Assembly (NCBI RefSeq): GCF_016820555.1
Contig: NZ_JADHDW010000002.1
Coordinates: 71,736 to 135,735 of the forward strand
DNA length: 64,000 bases
DNA from: Bacillus sp. REN10
GTDB taxonomy: Bacteria > Bacillota > Bacilli > Bacillales > Domibacillaceae
Direction: 5' to 3'
This document shows, piece after piece, positions 42,076-50,673 of this stretch (position 1 is the stretch's first letter; each line of letters begins with the position of its first letter). The notes under the pieces were generated by a model. It searched no databases. It had not been told where the DNA came from and saw only the letters and a list, made by a program, of their open reading frames with translations. The position numbers were made by a program, and so were the translations under genes.

Positions 42076-42742
42076 TCGAGCGGTCACGATTCGGTTTGGT
42101 GAAGAGATTAGTATGGACGTACATCGAAAAGTCCGTGCTTTTACTAAGCATTTAGAAGTAGAGAAGTGGTCGGGAGTAGAAGAATGGGTACCGTCATTTG
42201 CTGCCGTTACACTTTATTATGATCCTTTACAAACCACTTTACAGAAATTAAAGGAACTCATTTTAGAAGATATAAAGAAGATGGCTCACGAGGAAGAAAG
42301 AGAACCGCGTCTGCTTCATATCCCAGTTTTATATGGAGGAGAAAGCGGTCCGGATCTTCAAGAGGTAGCCGCTTTTCATCAGCTGGACGTGGAGGAAGTG
42401 ATTCGTCTTCATACGGAACCCGAATATATTGTGTACATGATTGGATTTGCTCCAGGATTCCCTTATATTGGAGGATTATCAAAGCAGCTTTACACTCCAA
42501 GAAAAGAAATACCTGACTTGTATATTCCTGCTGGTTCTGTTGCTATTGGAGGTCAGCAAACGGGCGTATACCCTATTCAATCTCCGGGCGGATGGCATGT
42601 GATCGGCCGGACGCCTTGGGATTTATTTAATCCGAGACACCAGCCTCCGAGCTTACTTCATGCGGGGGACAAAATTAAGTTTGTTGCGATTGATGAACGC
42701 CAATTCAACAAAGAAAGGGGGAATGCACCGTGGCAATGTTGA
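42047..42742 (+). CDS. pxpB: 5-oxoprolinase subunit PxpB (KipI)
   Basis: A 231-residue protein: IIPLGDRAVTIRFGEEIS start, PVLYGGESGPDLQEVA, YMIGFAPGFPYIGGL and GGWHVIGRTPWDLF are the marks of the KipI/PxpB (allophanate-hydrolase subunit 1) family. With PxpC and PxpA it forms the ATP-dependent 5-oxoprolinase that opens pyroglutamate to glutamate. In B. subtilis the same protein, KipI, binds and inhibits the kinase KinA. ATG 42047 has AAGGAGAAGGGGAAG upstream and overlaps the IclR gene. Confidence 0.94.
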   Translation: MQEQIIPLGDRAVTIRFGEEISMDVHRKVRAFTKHLEVEKWSGVEEWVPSFAAVTLYYDPLQTTLQKLKELILEDIKKMAHEEEREPRLLHIPVLYGGESGPDLQEVAAFHQLDVEEVIRLHTEPEYIVYMIGFAPGFPYIGGLSKQLYTPRKEIPDLYIPAGSVAIGGQQTGVYPIQSPGGWHVIGRTPWDLFNPRHQPPSLLHAGDKIKFVAIDERQFNKERGNAPWQC

Positions 42743-43752
42743 TTACTCGTCCAGGTTTTTTTACGACTGTTCAGGACCGCGGTCGAACGGGAAGTAGACA
42801 GTATGGTGTCGTTGTGTCTGGAGCGATGGATGACTTGTCGCTTCGTCTTGGCAACTGGTTAGTTGGCAATGAATGCGGAGCTGGCGCGCTCGAGATGACG
42901 ATGACAGGAGCTAGCGTTCAATTCGATGATCCTGTCTTTGTCGCTTTTACAGGGGCAGAGGCAACGATTGAATGTCAAGGGAAACCAGTTCCAATGTGGC
43001 GACCTGTCTATATACCTGCAGGAAATGAAGTGCACGTGAAGCGGTTTATAGAAGGAAGTAGGGTGTACTTGTCTATCGCTGGGGGAATCGACGTAACGAA
43101 AGTATTAGGGAGCCGATCGACTTATGCTCGAGGTCAATTTGGCGGTTTTGAGGGTCGTGCCTTGAAAAAAGGAGACAGTCTTCCAATTGGCCTCCCAAAT
43201 GAAACTGTCCAAGCTGTGCTTCAGACCATTCCTACAGCCTGTGCTCGTGTATTAGCAACCAACTGGGGAATTTCTTCATCGGTTTATCAATGTTTAAAAA
43301 ACACTCATTTTCGTTGCATAGAGGGAAGTGAGTATGCTTGTTTTACTGCTGCCTCCCAACAAGATTTCTGGCGGACTCCGTATAAGATGATGCCGGAGTC
43401 AGATCGAATGGGGTTTCGTTTTGAGGGCGCTCGCTTAGACATGAGTCAATCAAAGGAAATGATCTCTGAAGCTGTGGCCATTGGCACGGTTCAAGTCCCT
43501 TCATCAGGTCAACCGATCATATTAATGGCAGATCGGCAAACGACGGGGGGGTATCCGAAAATAGCGAATGTAACGACTGTTGATATCTCTAGTCTCGCTC
43601 AAAAGACTCCCGGAGCTGAGGTGTACTTTGAGCATGTCACACTAGAAGAAGCGCAACAATTATATGTCCAACGAGAACGGGAATTGCAAATGATTCGATC
43701 AGCTATTTGGCTGCAATGGAGAAAGGAGAAACATAATGAAAATAGATATTAA
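42730..43752 (+). CDS. pxpC: 5-oxoprolinase subunit PxpC (KipA)
   Basis: A 340-residue KipA/PxpC (allophanate-hydrolase subunit 2) family protein: [45 protein letters not shown] and [14 protein letters not shown]. It works as a complex with PxpB and PxpA; in B. subtilis KipA antagonises KipI. GTG 42730 with AAAGGGGGG upstream overlaps pxpB by 13 bp, and its end overlaps pxpA by 17 bp. Confidence 0.94.
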   Translation: MAMLITRPGFFTTVQDRGRTGSRQYGVVVSGAMDDLSLRLGNWLVGNECGAGALEMTMTGASVQFDDPVFVAFTGAEATIECQGKPVPMWRPVYIPAGNEVHVKRFIEGSRVYLSIAGGIDVTKVLGSRSTYARGQFGGFEGRALKKGDSLPIGLPNETVQAVLQTIPTACARVLATNWGISSSVYQCLKNTHFRCIEGSEYACFTAASQQDFWRTPYKMMPESDRMGFRFEGARLDMSQSKEMISEAVAIGTVQVPSSGQPIILMADRQTTGGYPKIANVTTVDISSLAQKTPGAEVYFEHVTLEEAQQLYVQRERELQMIRSAIWLQWRKEKHNENRY

Positions 43753-44491
43753 CTGCGATTTAGGGGAAAGCTTTGGTGCTTATCAAATGGGTGCAGATGA
43801 AGAGATTATGCCTTTTATTACGTCTGCCAATATTGCATGTGGCTTTCATGCCGGAGACCCTGTTGTCATGCGCCAAACAGTGAAACTTGCGTTAAATCAT
43901 GGGGTCGCTATTGGAGCTCATCCAGGATTTCCTGATCTAGTTGGATTTGGGCGCCGACCAATGGATCTTTCTGCTGAAGAAGCTTACACATCCGTTGTAT
44001 ACCAACTAGGTGCTTTATCTGCTTTCGTTCAGGCAGAAGGCGGAAAACTTCATCACGTAAAGCCGCACGGAGCTCTGTATAATATGGCGGCAAAAGACAA
44101 GCAGCTTGCAGAAGCTATTGTTCAAGCTATTGTGGATTTTGATTCCTCACTTATATTATACGGATTGTCTGGAAGTAAATTAATTACAGCGGGTAAAGCG
44201 GCTGGATTAAAGGTAGCTGAAGAAGTATTTGTTGATCGTACATATCAAGCAGATGGCTCGTTAACGAGCAGACGAGAGCCGAAAGCCTTTATTGCTACGG
44301 ACAAAGAAGCTATTCAGCAAGCTATTCGTATGGTGAAGGAGGGAACTGTGCAAGCAGTTACCGGAGAAGTGGTGTCTATTTCAGCAGATACGATTTGTAT
44401 TCATGGGGATGGTCCTCATGCCCTCTCTTTTGCCCGCTATATTCGTCAAGAGCTTGAACATCAAGGAATCATCATCCAAACGATTGAATAG
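43736..44491 (+). CDS. pxpA: 5-oxoprolinase subunit PxpA (LamB/YcsF family)
   Basis: A 251-residue LamB/YcsF-family protein beginning [39 protein letters not shown] (residues 3-41), with PHGALYN and [14 protein letters not shown] motifs. It is the third subunit needed for 5-oxoprolinase activity. Fourth gene of the operon, followed after 14 bases by a transporter. The order IclR-pxpB-pxpC-pxpA-transporter is a rearranged form of the B. subtilis ycsF-ycsG-ycsI-kipI-kipA-kipR cluster. Confidence 0.95.
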   Translation: MKIDINCDLGESFGAYQMGADEEIMPFITSANIACGFHAGDPVVMRQTVKLALNHGVAIGAHPGFPDLVGFGRRPMDLSAEEAYTSVVYQLGALSAFVQAEGGKLHHVKPHGALYNMAAKDKQLAEAIVQAIVDFDSSLILYGLSGSKLITAGKAAGLKVAEEVFVDRTYQADGSLTSRREPKAFIATDKEAIQQAIRMVKEGTVQAVTGEVVSISADTICIHGDGPHALSFARYIRQELEHQGIIIQTIE

Positions 44492-44505
44492 AAGGGAGAA
44501 ACAAT

Positions 44506-45714
44506 ATGAATTCAAACAAAAAAGAAAATACATTAAATTGGAGTGTTTTGCTTGGTGCCGCATTTTTAATGGCAACATCAGCCATTGGCCCGGGCTTTTT
44601 AACACAAACAACCGTTTTTACGCAGCAATTAGCTGCCAGTTTTGGCTTTGTTATTTTAATTTCTATTATTTTGGATATCGGTGCTCAAACAAATATTTGG
44701 CGAATTTTAACGGTTTCCGAAAAGCGTGCTCAAGAGGTGGCAAACTTAGTTTTTCCTGGACTTGGTTATGTGATTGCGGTCCTCATTGTTCTTGGAGGTA
44801 TTGCTTTTAATATTGGAAACGTTGGTGGAGCCGGGCTTGGAGCGAACGTTATTTTCGGAGTTTCTCCTGTCACAGGAGCCATTATTAGCGCAGCGATTGC
44901 CGTAGGGATTTTCCTTGTAAAAGAAGCTGGCATTTTAATGGATAAATTTACACAAGTGATGGGGTTTGTTATGATTGCCCTTACTGTGTATGTTGTGTTT
45001 AAAGCAGATCCGCCAGCTACAGAGGCAGTAATTCGAACGTTTGCTCCAGAAAAAGTCGATTTCTTAGCTATTGTGACATTAGTCGGCGGTACCGTTGGTG
45101 GTTATATTACGTTTGCTGGTGGTCACCGTTTGTTAGATGCAGGAGTGAAGGGAATAGAGGCGATTCCTCAAGTAACGAAAAGCTCTGTTTCAGCCATTGG
45201 GATTGCCTCTATTATGAGAATTTTTCTATTTCTTGCGGCCTTAGGTGTGGTTACTCAAGGGTTTATCTTAGATGAAGCAAATCCGCCGGCATCGGTATTC
45301 CAATATGCTGCTGGTGACATTGGCTATAAACTATTTGGTGTAGTCATGTGGGCAGCAGCGATTACATCTGTGATTGGTGCTGCTTATACATCTGTTTCAT
45401 TTATTCGTACTTTTCATCCGTGGCTGGAGCGTCATCATAAAGCAATTATTGTTGTATTTATCATTGTTTCTACCACGATCTTTACAACTATCGGTAAACC
45501 AGTTAAAATGCTCATTCTTGCTGGTGCGTTAAATGGATTAATTTTACCGATTGCTTTAGGAGTGATGTTAATTGCAGCACATAAGCGATCAATTGTCGGC
45601 TCGTACCGCCATCCACTGTGGATGACTGTGTTTGGGGTTGTCGTCGTTCTGTTAATGGCAGGTATGGGCGGTTTTACGTTATTTAATGAACTACCTAAAT
45701 TATTTGCTTCTTAA
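44506..45714 (+). CDS. ycsG: NRAMP-like transporter (YcsG-like)
   Basis: A 402-residue protein with 10-11 membrane segments of the divergent NRAMP branch, with ATSAIGPGFLTQTTVFTQQLAASFGF at residues about 24-49 (helix 1 DPG motif replaced by GPG). The canonical metal-binding Asp-Pro-Gly is missing and its operon encodes 5-oxoprolinase, so the substrate is probably pyroglutamate or a related organic acid rather than a metal ion; this is inference. Last gene of the operon, ending at a shared terminator. Confidence 0.88.
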   Translation: MNSNKKENTLNWSVLLGAAFLMATSAIGPGFLTQTTVFTQQLAASFGFVILISIILDIGAQTNIWRILTVSEKRAQEVANLVFPGLGYVIAVLIVLGGIAFNIGNVGGAGLGANVIFGVSPVTGAIISAAIAVGIFLVKEAGILMDKFTQVMGFVMIALTVYVVFKADPPATEAVIRTFAPEKVDFLAIVTLVGGTVGGYITFAGGHRLLDAGVKGIEAIPQVTKSSVSAIGIASIMRIFLFLAALGVVTQGFILDEANPPASVFQYAAGDIGYKLFGVVMWAAAITSVIGAAYTSVSFIRTFHPWLERHHKAIIVVFIIVSTTIFTTIGKPVKMLILAGALNGLILPIALGVMLIAAHKRSIVGSYRHPLWMTVFGVVVVLLMAGMGGFTLFNELPKLFAS

Positions 45715-45741
45715 ATGAAAAGCTCTGCTAAAGCGTGATAT

Positions 45742-45791
45742 AAAAAAGGTCGATCATTGCCCATTGAAATAGGCAGATCGACCTTTTTTTA
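45742..45791. terminator. Bidirectional terminator
   Basis: Perfect 14-bp stem AAAAAAGGTCGATC / GATCGACCTTTTTT with a further GCC/GGC pair inside the loop, between the convergent transporter and malic enzyme genes. Confidence 0.92.
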
Positions 45792-47045
45792 TAAAATGAT
45801 TTCAGCAGGCTTTACTTGAATAGCTGATAACTGGTAGGTTTTGTGGCGTAGGGAGTCAACATTGATATGTTGGCGCGCGACACCGGAGTGAATAGCAGCG
45901 GCGGCAACAGCGGCGGCTACTTCTGGTGCGACTCGGGCATCAAATGCTGAAGGGATGATATAATCATCTGCAAGTTCATGGTCTGCTACGAGGGAAGCGA
46001 TGGCGTGAGCAGCGGCAATTTTCATTTCTTCATTAATGTCTGTTGCTCGAGTATCGAGTGCTCCACGGAATACGCCTGGGAAAGCGAGAACATTATTGAC
46101 TTGGTTAGGAAAATCTGAACGCCCTGTGCCAATGATTTTCACTCCGGCAGCTTTGGCATCGATCGGATCGATTTCGGGATTAGGATTAGCCATGGCAAAA
46201 ACGATTGGATTCTGTGCCATCGTACGAACCATAGTTTGTGTTAAGGCTCCAGCAGCAGAAACTCCGATAAAGACGTCACTATTAATGATCACTTCTTCAA
46301 GCGACCCCTCTATGCGATGCGGATTGGTGAATGTTGCGATTTCTTCTTTAACAGGGTTCATTCCATGAGGTCTTCCTTCGTAAATCGCTCCTTTTGAATC
46401 ACACATAATGATTTCCTTCACGCCAAAGCTGTATAACAATTTCGTAATAGCAATTCCTGCCGCACCTGCGCCATTAATAATAACTTTAATATCATTAAAT
46501 GTTTTATGAACGAGCTTTAATGAGTTAATTAAGCCAGCTAATGTCACGATAGCCGTTCCGTGCTGATCATCATGAAATACAGGAATATCCATTTCTTCTT
46601 TTAATCTTTCTTCGATCAAAAAACAATTGGGAGCTTTAATATCTTCTAAGTTGACACCTCCAAAGGAAGATTGCAATAATTTGACCGTCTTGATTACCTC
46701 TTCAGGATCTTTTGTGTCAATGCAAATAGGGAAAGCATCAACGCCCGCAAAGTTTTTAAATAAAATTGCTTTTCCTTCCATAACAGGCAATGAGGCATCT
46801 GCCCCAATATCACCAAGACCTAACACAGCTGTACCATCTGAAACCACAGCCACCGTATTTGCTTTCATCGTATATTCATAGATCTTTTCAGGGTTAGAAT
46901 GAATTTCTAAACATGGCTCTGCTACTCCGGGAGAATACACAAGGCTTAAATCTTTGAGGCTCCTCACATTCAATTTTGCCGACGTTTCTAGTTTCCCTTG
47001 GTGATGTCGATGAATTTCTAAAGCATCTTCTCTCAAATTCTGCAT
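45789..47045 (-). CDS. NAD(P)-dependent malic enzyme (YtsJ/MaeB-short type)
   Basis: Oxidatively decarboxylates malate to pyruvate. The 418-residue protein has the small-subunit bacterial malic enzyme layout without a C-terminal phosphotransacetylase domain: DLSLVYSPGVAEPC, VVSDGTAVLGLGDIGADASLPVMEGKA (span), metal/substrate region GVNLEDIKAPNCF and PVFHDDQHGTAIV, and the Rossmann motif INGAGAAGIA. It resembles B. subtilis YtsJ, the main NADP-malic enzyme, but MalS/MaeA/MleA paralogues exist. A promoter lies about 90 bases upstream. Confidence 0.92.
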   Translation of the reverse strand: MQNLREDALEIHRHHQGKLETSAKLNVRSLKDLSLVYSPGVAEPCLEIHSNPEKIYEYTMKANTVAVVSDGTAVLGLGDIGADASLPVMEGKAILFKNFAGVDAFPICIDTKDPEEVIKTVKLLQSSFGGVNLEDIKAPNCFLIEERLKEEMDIPVFHDDQHGTAIVTLAGLINSLKLVHKTFNDIKVIINGAGAAGIAITKLLYSFGVKEIIMCDSKGAIYEGRPHGMNPVKEEIATFTNPHRIEGSLEEVIINSDVFIGVSAAGALTQTMVRTMAQNPIVFAMANPNPEIDPIDAKAAGVKIIGTGRSDFPNQVNNVLAFPGVFRGALDTRATDINEEMKIAAAHAIASLVADHELADDYIIPSAFDARVAPEVAAAVAAAAIHSGVARQHINVDSLRHKTYQLSAIQVKPAEIIL

Positions 47046-47135
47046 ACTTTACCCTCTCCTTTTTATTTTTTAGGCTTTCTAAAACAGTTATGAACAAATG
47101 CTTTCAAAAGCCTGTGCGATAAGTTAATGTTTTTT

Positions 47136-47164
47136 ATTGTATAACAGCCTAAAAGGATAATCAA
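47136..47164 (-). promoter_or_regulatory. Promoter of malic enzyme gene
   Basis: Leftwards, TTGATT (47164-47159), a 17-base spacer and TACAAT (47141-47136); the expected start is about 85 bases before the coding sequence. Confidence 0.5.
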
Positions 47165-47335
47165 CTAAATTTTCAGAAAATTAACAAAAGAATACAAATT
47201 GTTTGTGGGTAGTTAGCTGTCGTTTTAACATCGATTGAGCTAGAAAAATGAAAATTAAAAAAAGTCTTGCTATTCAAAGATTGATCCTGTACATTAATAA
47301 AAAACAAAAAACTTTAGTAGCGAGAAAATTGAATA

Positions 47336-47450
47336 AGTTCTTATCAAGAGAAGTGGAGGGACTGGCCCGATGATACTTCAGCAACCGGCTATTTATAAGT
47401 CAAGGTGCTAAATCCAGCGGATGAATGATCCGAAAGATGAGGAGAAGTAA
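47336..47450 (+). ncRNA. SAM-I riboswitch (S-box) upstream of metI-metC
   Basis: Conserved S-box features are visible: TTCTTATCAAGAGAAGTGGAGGGACTGGCCCGATGA near 47338-47373 (as a span), CTTCAGCAACCGG near 47377, AAGGTGCTAAATCCAGC near 47402 and a terminal GATGAGGAGAAG. A terminator follows, so high SAM should stop transcription of metI-metC. Together with the promoter region it accounts for the 475-base gap 47046-47520. Confidence 0.96.
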
Positions 47451-47454
47451 TGAA

Positions 47455-47488
47455 AAAAGCCTTCTTCTTCAGAAGGCTTTTATTTTTT
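47455..47488 (+). terminator. S-box terminator
   Basis: Stem AAAAGCCTTCT / AGAAGGCTTTT with a 5-base loop and a T-run (TATTTTTTTA), between the SAM aptamer and metI. Confidence 0.92.
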
Positions 47489-47520
47489 TATACACATAGC
47501 TATAAGTAGGAGATGATGAA

Positions 47521-48630
47521 ATGGGAAATAAACATATCGAAACAATTCTGGCTCAAGTTGGAAATAGAAGTGAGGAACAGACAGGAACAGTGAACCCACC
47601 CGTATACTTTTCGACGGCCTACCGTCATGAAGGGGTTGGCTGTTCAACTGGATTTGATTATGTTCGTACCGGAAATCCGACTAGACATATCGTAGAACAA
47701 GCCATAGCGGATTTAGAGGGAGGAGATGCCGGATTTGCTTTTTCATCGGGCATGGCGGCCATTCACACACTTTTGTCATTGACGGAGCCTGGAGATGAAT
47801 GGCTTGTATCTGCGGATCTTTACGGAGGTACTTATCGATTGTTTGAGAAAATATGGAGAAAGCATAATGTTTCATTTGCTTACGACAGCTTTCAAGATCT
47901 GTCCAAAACGAAACAGAAGTTGTCGCCAAACACAAAATTCATCTTTATCGAAACACCAACCAATCCTCTTTTGCAAGAAGTGAATATAAAAGAGCTTGCT
48001 GCTTTTACGAAGCAATTTGGCTTGCTGCTGATTGTTGATAATACGTTTTATACGCCATGGCTGCAACGGCCTCTTTTAGATGGAGCAGATATTGTCATTC
48101 ATAGTGCAACGAAATATTTAGGCGGACATAATGATGTGCTCGCAGGGGCAGTAGTGGTGAAGGGTGAGGAGTTAGCAGCGAAAATAGCGGAAGCCCAAAA
48201 TACGGTTGGAGCGGTTTTATCTCCTTTTGATTCTTGGTTGTTAATTCGCGGGTTGAAAACGCTCGCGCTTCGAATGAAACAACATGAGGAGAATGCTAAA
48301 CATATAGCTGAATTTCTTCGATGTTGTCCAGAAGTAACGGATGTGTTTTATCCAGGGCGCGGCGGCATGTTGTCATTTCGAATTTCATCAGAGAACTGGA
48401 TCAATCCATTTCTAAAAAATTTGCAATTGATTACTTTTGCTGAAAGTTTAGGTGGAGTGGAAAGTTTTATTACATATCCGGCTACGCAGACTCATATGGA
48501 TATGCCGAAAAAAATTCGGTTCGAGCGAGGGGTTTGCAATCGTCTGCTTCGATTTTCGGTTGGGATTGAGCATACAGAGGACTTACTAGCTGACTTAAAA
48601 CAGGCATTTAACAAAATGAAAGAGGAGTGA
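47521..48630 (+). CDS. metI: Cystathionine gamma-synthase / O-acetylhomoserine thiolyase
   Basis: A 369-residue PLP enzyme of the Cys/Met metabolism family that joins an activated homoserine to cysteine. It shows YVRTGNPTRHIVEQAIADLEGG, FSSGMAAIH, the pocket segment YGGTYRLFEK, ETPTNPLL, the Asp in VDNTFYTPWLQRP and the PLP-Lys in HSATKYLGGHNDV. The pairing with a second family member and the S-box match Bacillus metI-metC. The metC start lies 3 bases after its stop. Confidence 0.94.
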   Translation: MGNKHIETILAQVGNRSEEQTGTVNPPVYFSTAYRHEGVGCSTGFDYVRTGNPTRHIVEQAIADLEGGDAGFAFSSGMAAIHTLLSLTEPGDEWLVSADLYGGTYRLFEKIWRKHNVSFAYDSFQDLSKTKQKLSPNTKFIFIETPTNPLLQEVNIKELAAFTKQFGLLLIVDNTFYTPWLQRPLLDGADIVIHSATKYLGGHNDVLAGAVVVKGEELAAKIAEAQNTVGAVLSPFDSWLLIRGLKTLALRMKQHEENAKHIAEFLRCCPEVTDVFYPGRGGMLSFRISSENWINPFLKNLQLITFAESLGGVESFITYPATQTHMDMPKKIRFERGVCNRLLRFSVGIEHTEDLLADLKQAFNKMKEE

Positions 48631-48632
48631 TT

Positions 48633-49808
48633 ATGGTGAGAAAAACGTATTCTTTTCAAACAAAATTACTGCATAATCGTCATAAATTCGATAAAGACAC
48701 GGGGGCAGTGAGTGTTCCTTTATATCATGCCTCCACTTTTCATCAAACAGATTTTGACCAATTTGGCGAATTTGATTATAGTCGTTCAGGCAATCCCACA
48801 AGAAAAGCATTGGAAGAAGCAATTGCTGAATTAGAGGGCGGAACGAGAGGGTTTGCTTTTTCATCGGGCATGGCAGCGATTTCCACCGCTTTTTTACTGC
48901 TTTCAAAGGGTGATCACGTCTTAATTACAGAAGATGTGTATGGAGGCACATATCGAATGGTGACGACTGTGTTAAAACGCTTTGGCATTGACTATACGTT
49001 TGTGGATATGAGCAATTTGCATGAAGTAGCTTCTAGTATAAAGGAAAACACACGAGTTATTTATATAGAAACGCCATCTAACCCTTTATTAAAGATTACT
49101 GATATTCGCGGAATTGTCAAACTAGCGAAAGCGCATCAATGTTTAACTTTTGTCGATAACACCTTTTTAACACCTGTCTTGCAGCAGCCTTTGCAGTTAG
49201 GGGTAGACCTTGTAATCCATAGTGCTACCAAGTTTCTGTCGGGGCACAGTGATGTACTAGCAGGACTAGCGGTAACAAAAGATGAAGAGTTAGGCAATCG
49301 GTTATATCAACTTCAAAATACATTTGGTGCTGTACTAAGTGCTCATGATTGCTGGTTTGTTTTAAGAGGACTGAAAACTCTTCATGTACGTTTAGAACAG
49401 TCTTCTAAAACAGCAAAGGAATTAGCTCATTATTTACAAAAGCATGAACTAGTTGAAAAAGTTTATTATCCTGGGTTAACGGATCATCCAGGATATGAGG
49501 TGCATTCGTATCAAGCAAGCGGACCAGGAGCGGTCCTTTCATTTGAGCTAAAAAATGAAGAGGCAGTTAGGCAGTTTGTGCAGCATATTAATATTCCGGT
49601 ATTTGCTGTTAGCCTCGGAGCGGTCGAATCGATTCTTTCTTATCCGGCGAAGATGTCTCACGCGGCAATGCTTAAAGAGGAAAGAGTGAAACGGGGAATT
49701 ACAGACGGATTATTGAGGTTTTCTGTTGGCTTGGAATCTGCAACAGACTTAATTGATGACTGCTGTCAAGCTTTGAAGCAAGGAAGAGCGATAAGTGTAT
49801 ACAAATAA
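48633..49808 (+). CDS. metC: Cystathionine beta-lyase
   Basis: A 391-residue PLP enzyme that cleaves cystathionine to homocysteine. Family motifs: YSRSGNPTRKALEEAIAELEGG, FSSGMAAIST, ETPSNPLLKITD, VDNTFLTPVLQQP and the PLP-Lys in HSATKFLSGHSDVLAG. Second gene of the methionine operon, likely translated from ATG 48633 using the GAGGAG that overlaps the metI end; the in-frame GTG at 48627 lies within that site. Distinction from MetI rests on order and length. Confidence 0.93.
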   Translation: MVRKTYSFQTKLLHNRHKFDKDTGAVSVPLYHASTFHQTDFDQFGEFDYSRSGNPTRKALEEAIAELEGGTRGFAFSSGMAAISTAFLLLSKGDHVLITEDVYGGTYRMVTTVLKRFGIDYTFVDMSNLHEVASSIKENTRVIYIETPSNPLLKITDIRGIVKLAKAHQCLTFVDNTFLTPVLQQPLQLGVDLVIHSATKFLSGHSDVLAGLAVTKDEELGNRLYQLQNTFGAVLSAHDCWFVLRGLKTLHVRLEQSSKTAKELAHYLQKHELVEKVYYPGLTDHPGYEVHSYQASGPGAVLSFELKNEEAVRQFVQHINIPVFAVSLGAVESILSYPAKMSHAAMLKEERVKRGITDGLLRFSVGLESATDLIDDCCQALKQGRAISVYK

Positions 49809-49820
49809 AATGGATAGGAA

Positions 49821-49866
49821 GAGTCTGCTCTACATTCGATTGTCTATGTAAGCAGACCCTCACCGT
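49821..49866 (+). terminator. Terminator of metI-metC
   Basis: Stem GAGTCTGCT...AGCAGACC with an inner TACAT/ATGTA pair, followed by CACCGTTTTT; lies between metC and the convergent small membrane protein gene. Confidence 0.7.
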
Positions 49867-49868
49867 TT

Positions 49869-50123
49869 TTATGAAATATGCTTCATTCGTCTTAACAAGA
49901 AGCTTGCGATAAACACTAAAATTAATGATCCAATTAAAGCTGGAATAATCGCAATTCCGGCGATTCTTGGGCCCATATCTCCAAGCAACATGCCACCGAT
50001 CCAGGCTCCTACAATCCCAGCAATTATATTGCCTATAATGCCACCTGGAATATCTTTACCGATAATCGCTCCAGCGAGCCAGCCAATCAGTCCTCCGACA
50101 ATTAAATACATAATGAATCCCAT
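49869..50123 (-). CDS. GlsB/YeaQ/YmgE-family small membrane protein
   Basis: An 84-residue, Gly/Ile-rich protein with three membrane segments: IVGGLIGWLAGAIIG, the conserved GGIIGNIIAGIVGAWIGGML and a C-terminal hydrophobic stretch ending in basic residues (LRRMKH). The family is the transglycosylase-associated/GlsB stress group with no known reaction. ATG 50123 has GAGGAGG upstream. Its 5' leader carries the hairpin of an IS605-like end at 50144-50190. Confidence 0.92.
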   Translation of the reverse strand: MGFIMYLIVGGLIGWLAGAIIGKDIPGGIIGNIIAGIVGAWIGGMLLGDMGPRIAGIAIIPALIGSLILVFIASFLLRRMKHIS

Positions 50124-50143
50124 TTTGATTTCCTCCTCTTTTC

Positions 50144-50190
50144 ATCAGTGGGGATGAAAAAAATCCCCACTGATTGAAGTTTCACTTTAT
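50144..50190 (+). mobile_element. Isolated IS200/IS605-type right-end hairpin
   Basis: A perfect 12-bp hairpin (ATCAGTGGGGAT 50144-50155 / ATCCCCACTGAT 50163-50174) is followed by a tail; 50170-50190 is identical over 21 bases to 4055-4075. The structure is that of an IS200/IS605-family right end or a small element derived from it. No transposase or left end is adjacent. It lies in the untranslated leader of the glsB-like gene. Confidence 0.55.
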
Positions 50191-50311
50191 GTATTCCCTT
50201 ATTTGTTTATATCAATCGTCAATTACTGACAAAAATTTGATTAAAATAGGTGTAAAAAATACCTGAAAGGGAAACAGCTTCACTTTTATTGTCAACTGAA
50301 AGGGGAGGAAA

Positions 50312-50356
50312 TATAATAAAAGCCGTCCGCATATTTTTTAATGATTGGCGGACGGC
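50312..50356 (-). terminator. Terminator of ykuS
   Basis: Perfect 9-bp GC-rich stem GCCGTCCGC / GCGGACGGC followed on the minus strand by TTTTATTATATTT, just after the ykuS stop. Confidence 0.88.
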
Positions 50357-50367
50357 GAATGAACGCG

Positions 50368-50610
50368 TTATGAAATTCTATTTTCTACTTCTTGGCAAAC
50401 TTCCTCTGCACTCATCCCGCTTGCTTCAATAATAGATGATTTCGTTAGTGTTTCTTGCATACCCATTACGTTTGAATCTAATCCGGTGATCACACAACAA
50501 TCACACTGTTTGAAATCAGATTCATTGCGTAAATCCACGACTTGATGACCTTTTTCCTGCAAAGCTTGTTTGACATTTTGCAGAGCTAGTTCAACACCGA
50601 TTTTGGCCAA
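50368..50610 (-). CDS. ykuS: UPF0180-family protein YkuS
   Basis: An 80-residue protein matching YkuS/UPF0180: begins AKIGVELALQNVKQALQEKG, then the CDCCVITGLDSNVMGM motif with three close Cys residues, and ends SAEEVCQEVENRI. Function unknown; the Cys cluster may bind metal or form disulfides. TTG 50610 is the start because AGGAGG lies 8 bases upstream; the longer frame's GTG lies within that site. The start codon is inside one arm of a perfect hairpin whose loop shows the Shine-Dalgarno. Confidence 0.9.
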   Translation of the reverse strand: MAKIGVELALQNVKQALQEKGHQVVDLRNESDFKQCDCCVITGLDSNVMGMQETLTKSSIIEASGMSAEEVCQEVENRIS

Positions 50611-50640
50611 TGATAACACCTCCTGATGATATCATTGGCC
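50605..50640 (-). promoter_or_regulatory. Perfect hairpin around ykuS ribosome binding site
   Basis: Arms GGCCAATGATA / TATCATTGGCC (50605-50615 and 50630-50640) with a 14-base loop. In the mRNA the loop contains AGGAGGTG while the TTG start sits in the 3' arm. This could set translation efficiency or be a protein-binding operator. No T-run follows, so it is not an ordinary terminator of the upstream nucleoside transporter gene. Confidence 0.8.
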
Positions 50641-50673
50641 AAAAGGGCAAATATTATGCTTGATTCATGCTCA

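Noticed and set aside
44403-44810. 135-residue plus-strand frame across the pxpA/transporter junction
   Set aside because: Out of frame with two well-supported genes and rich in Cys/Trp/Arg as expected for a shifted frame.
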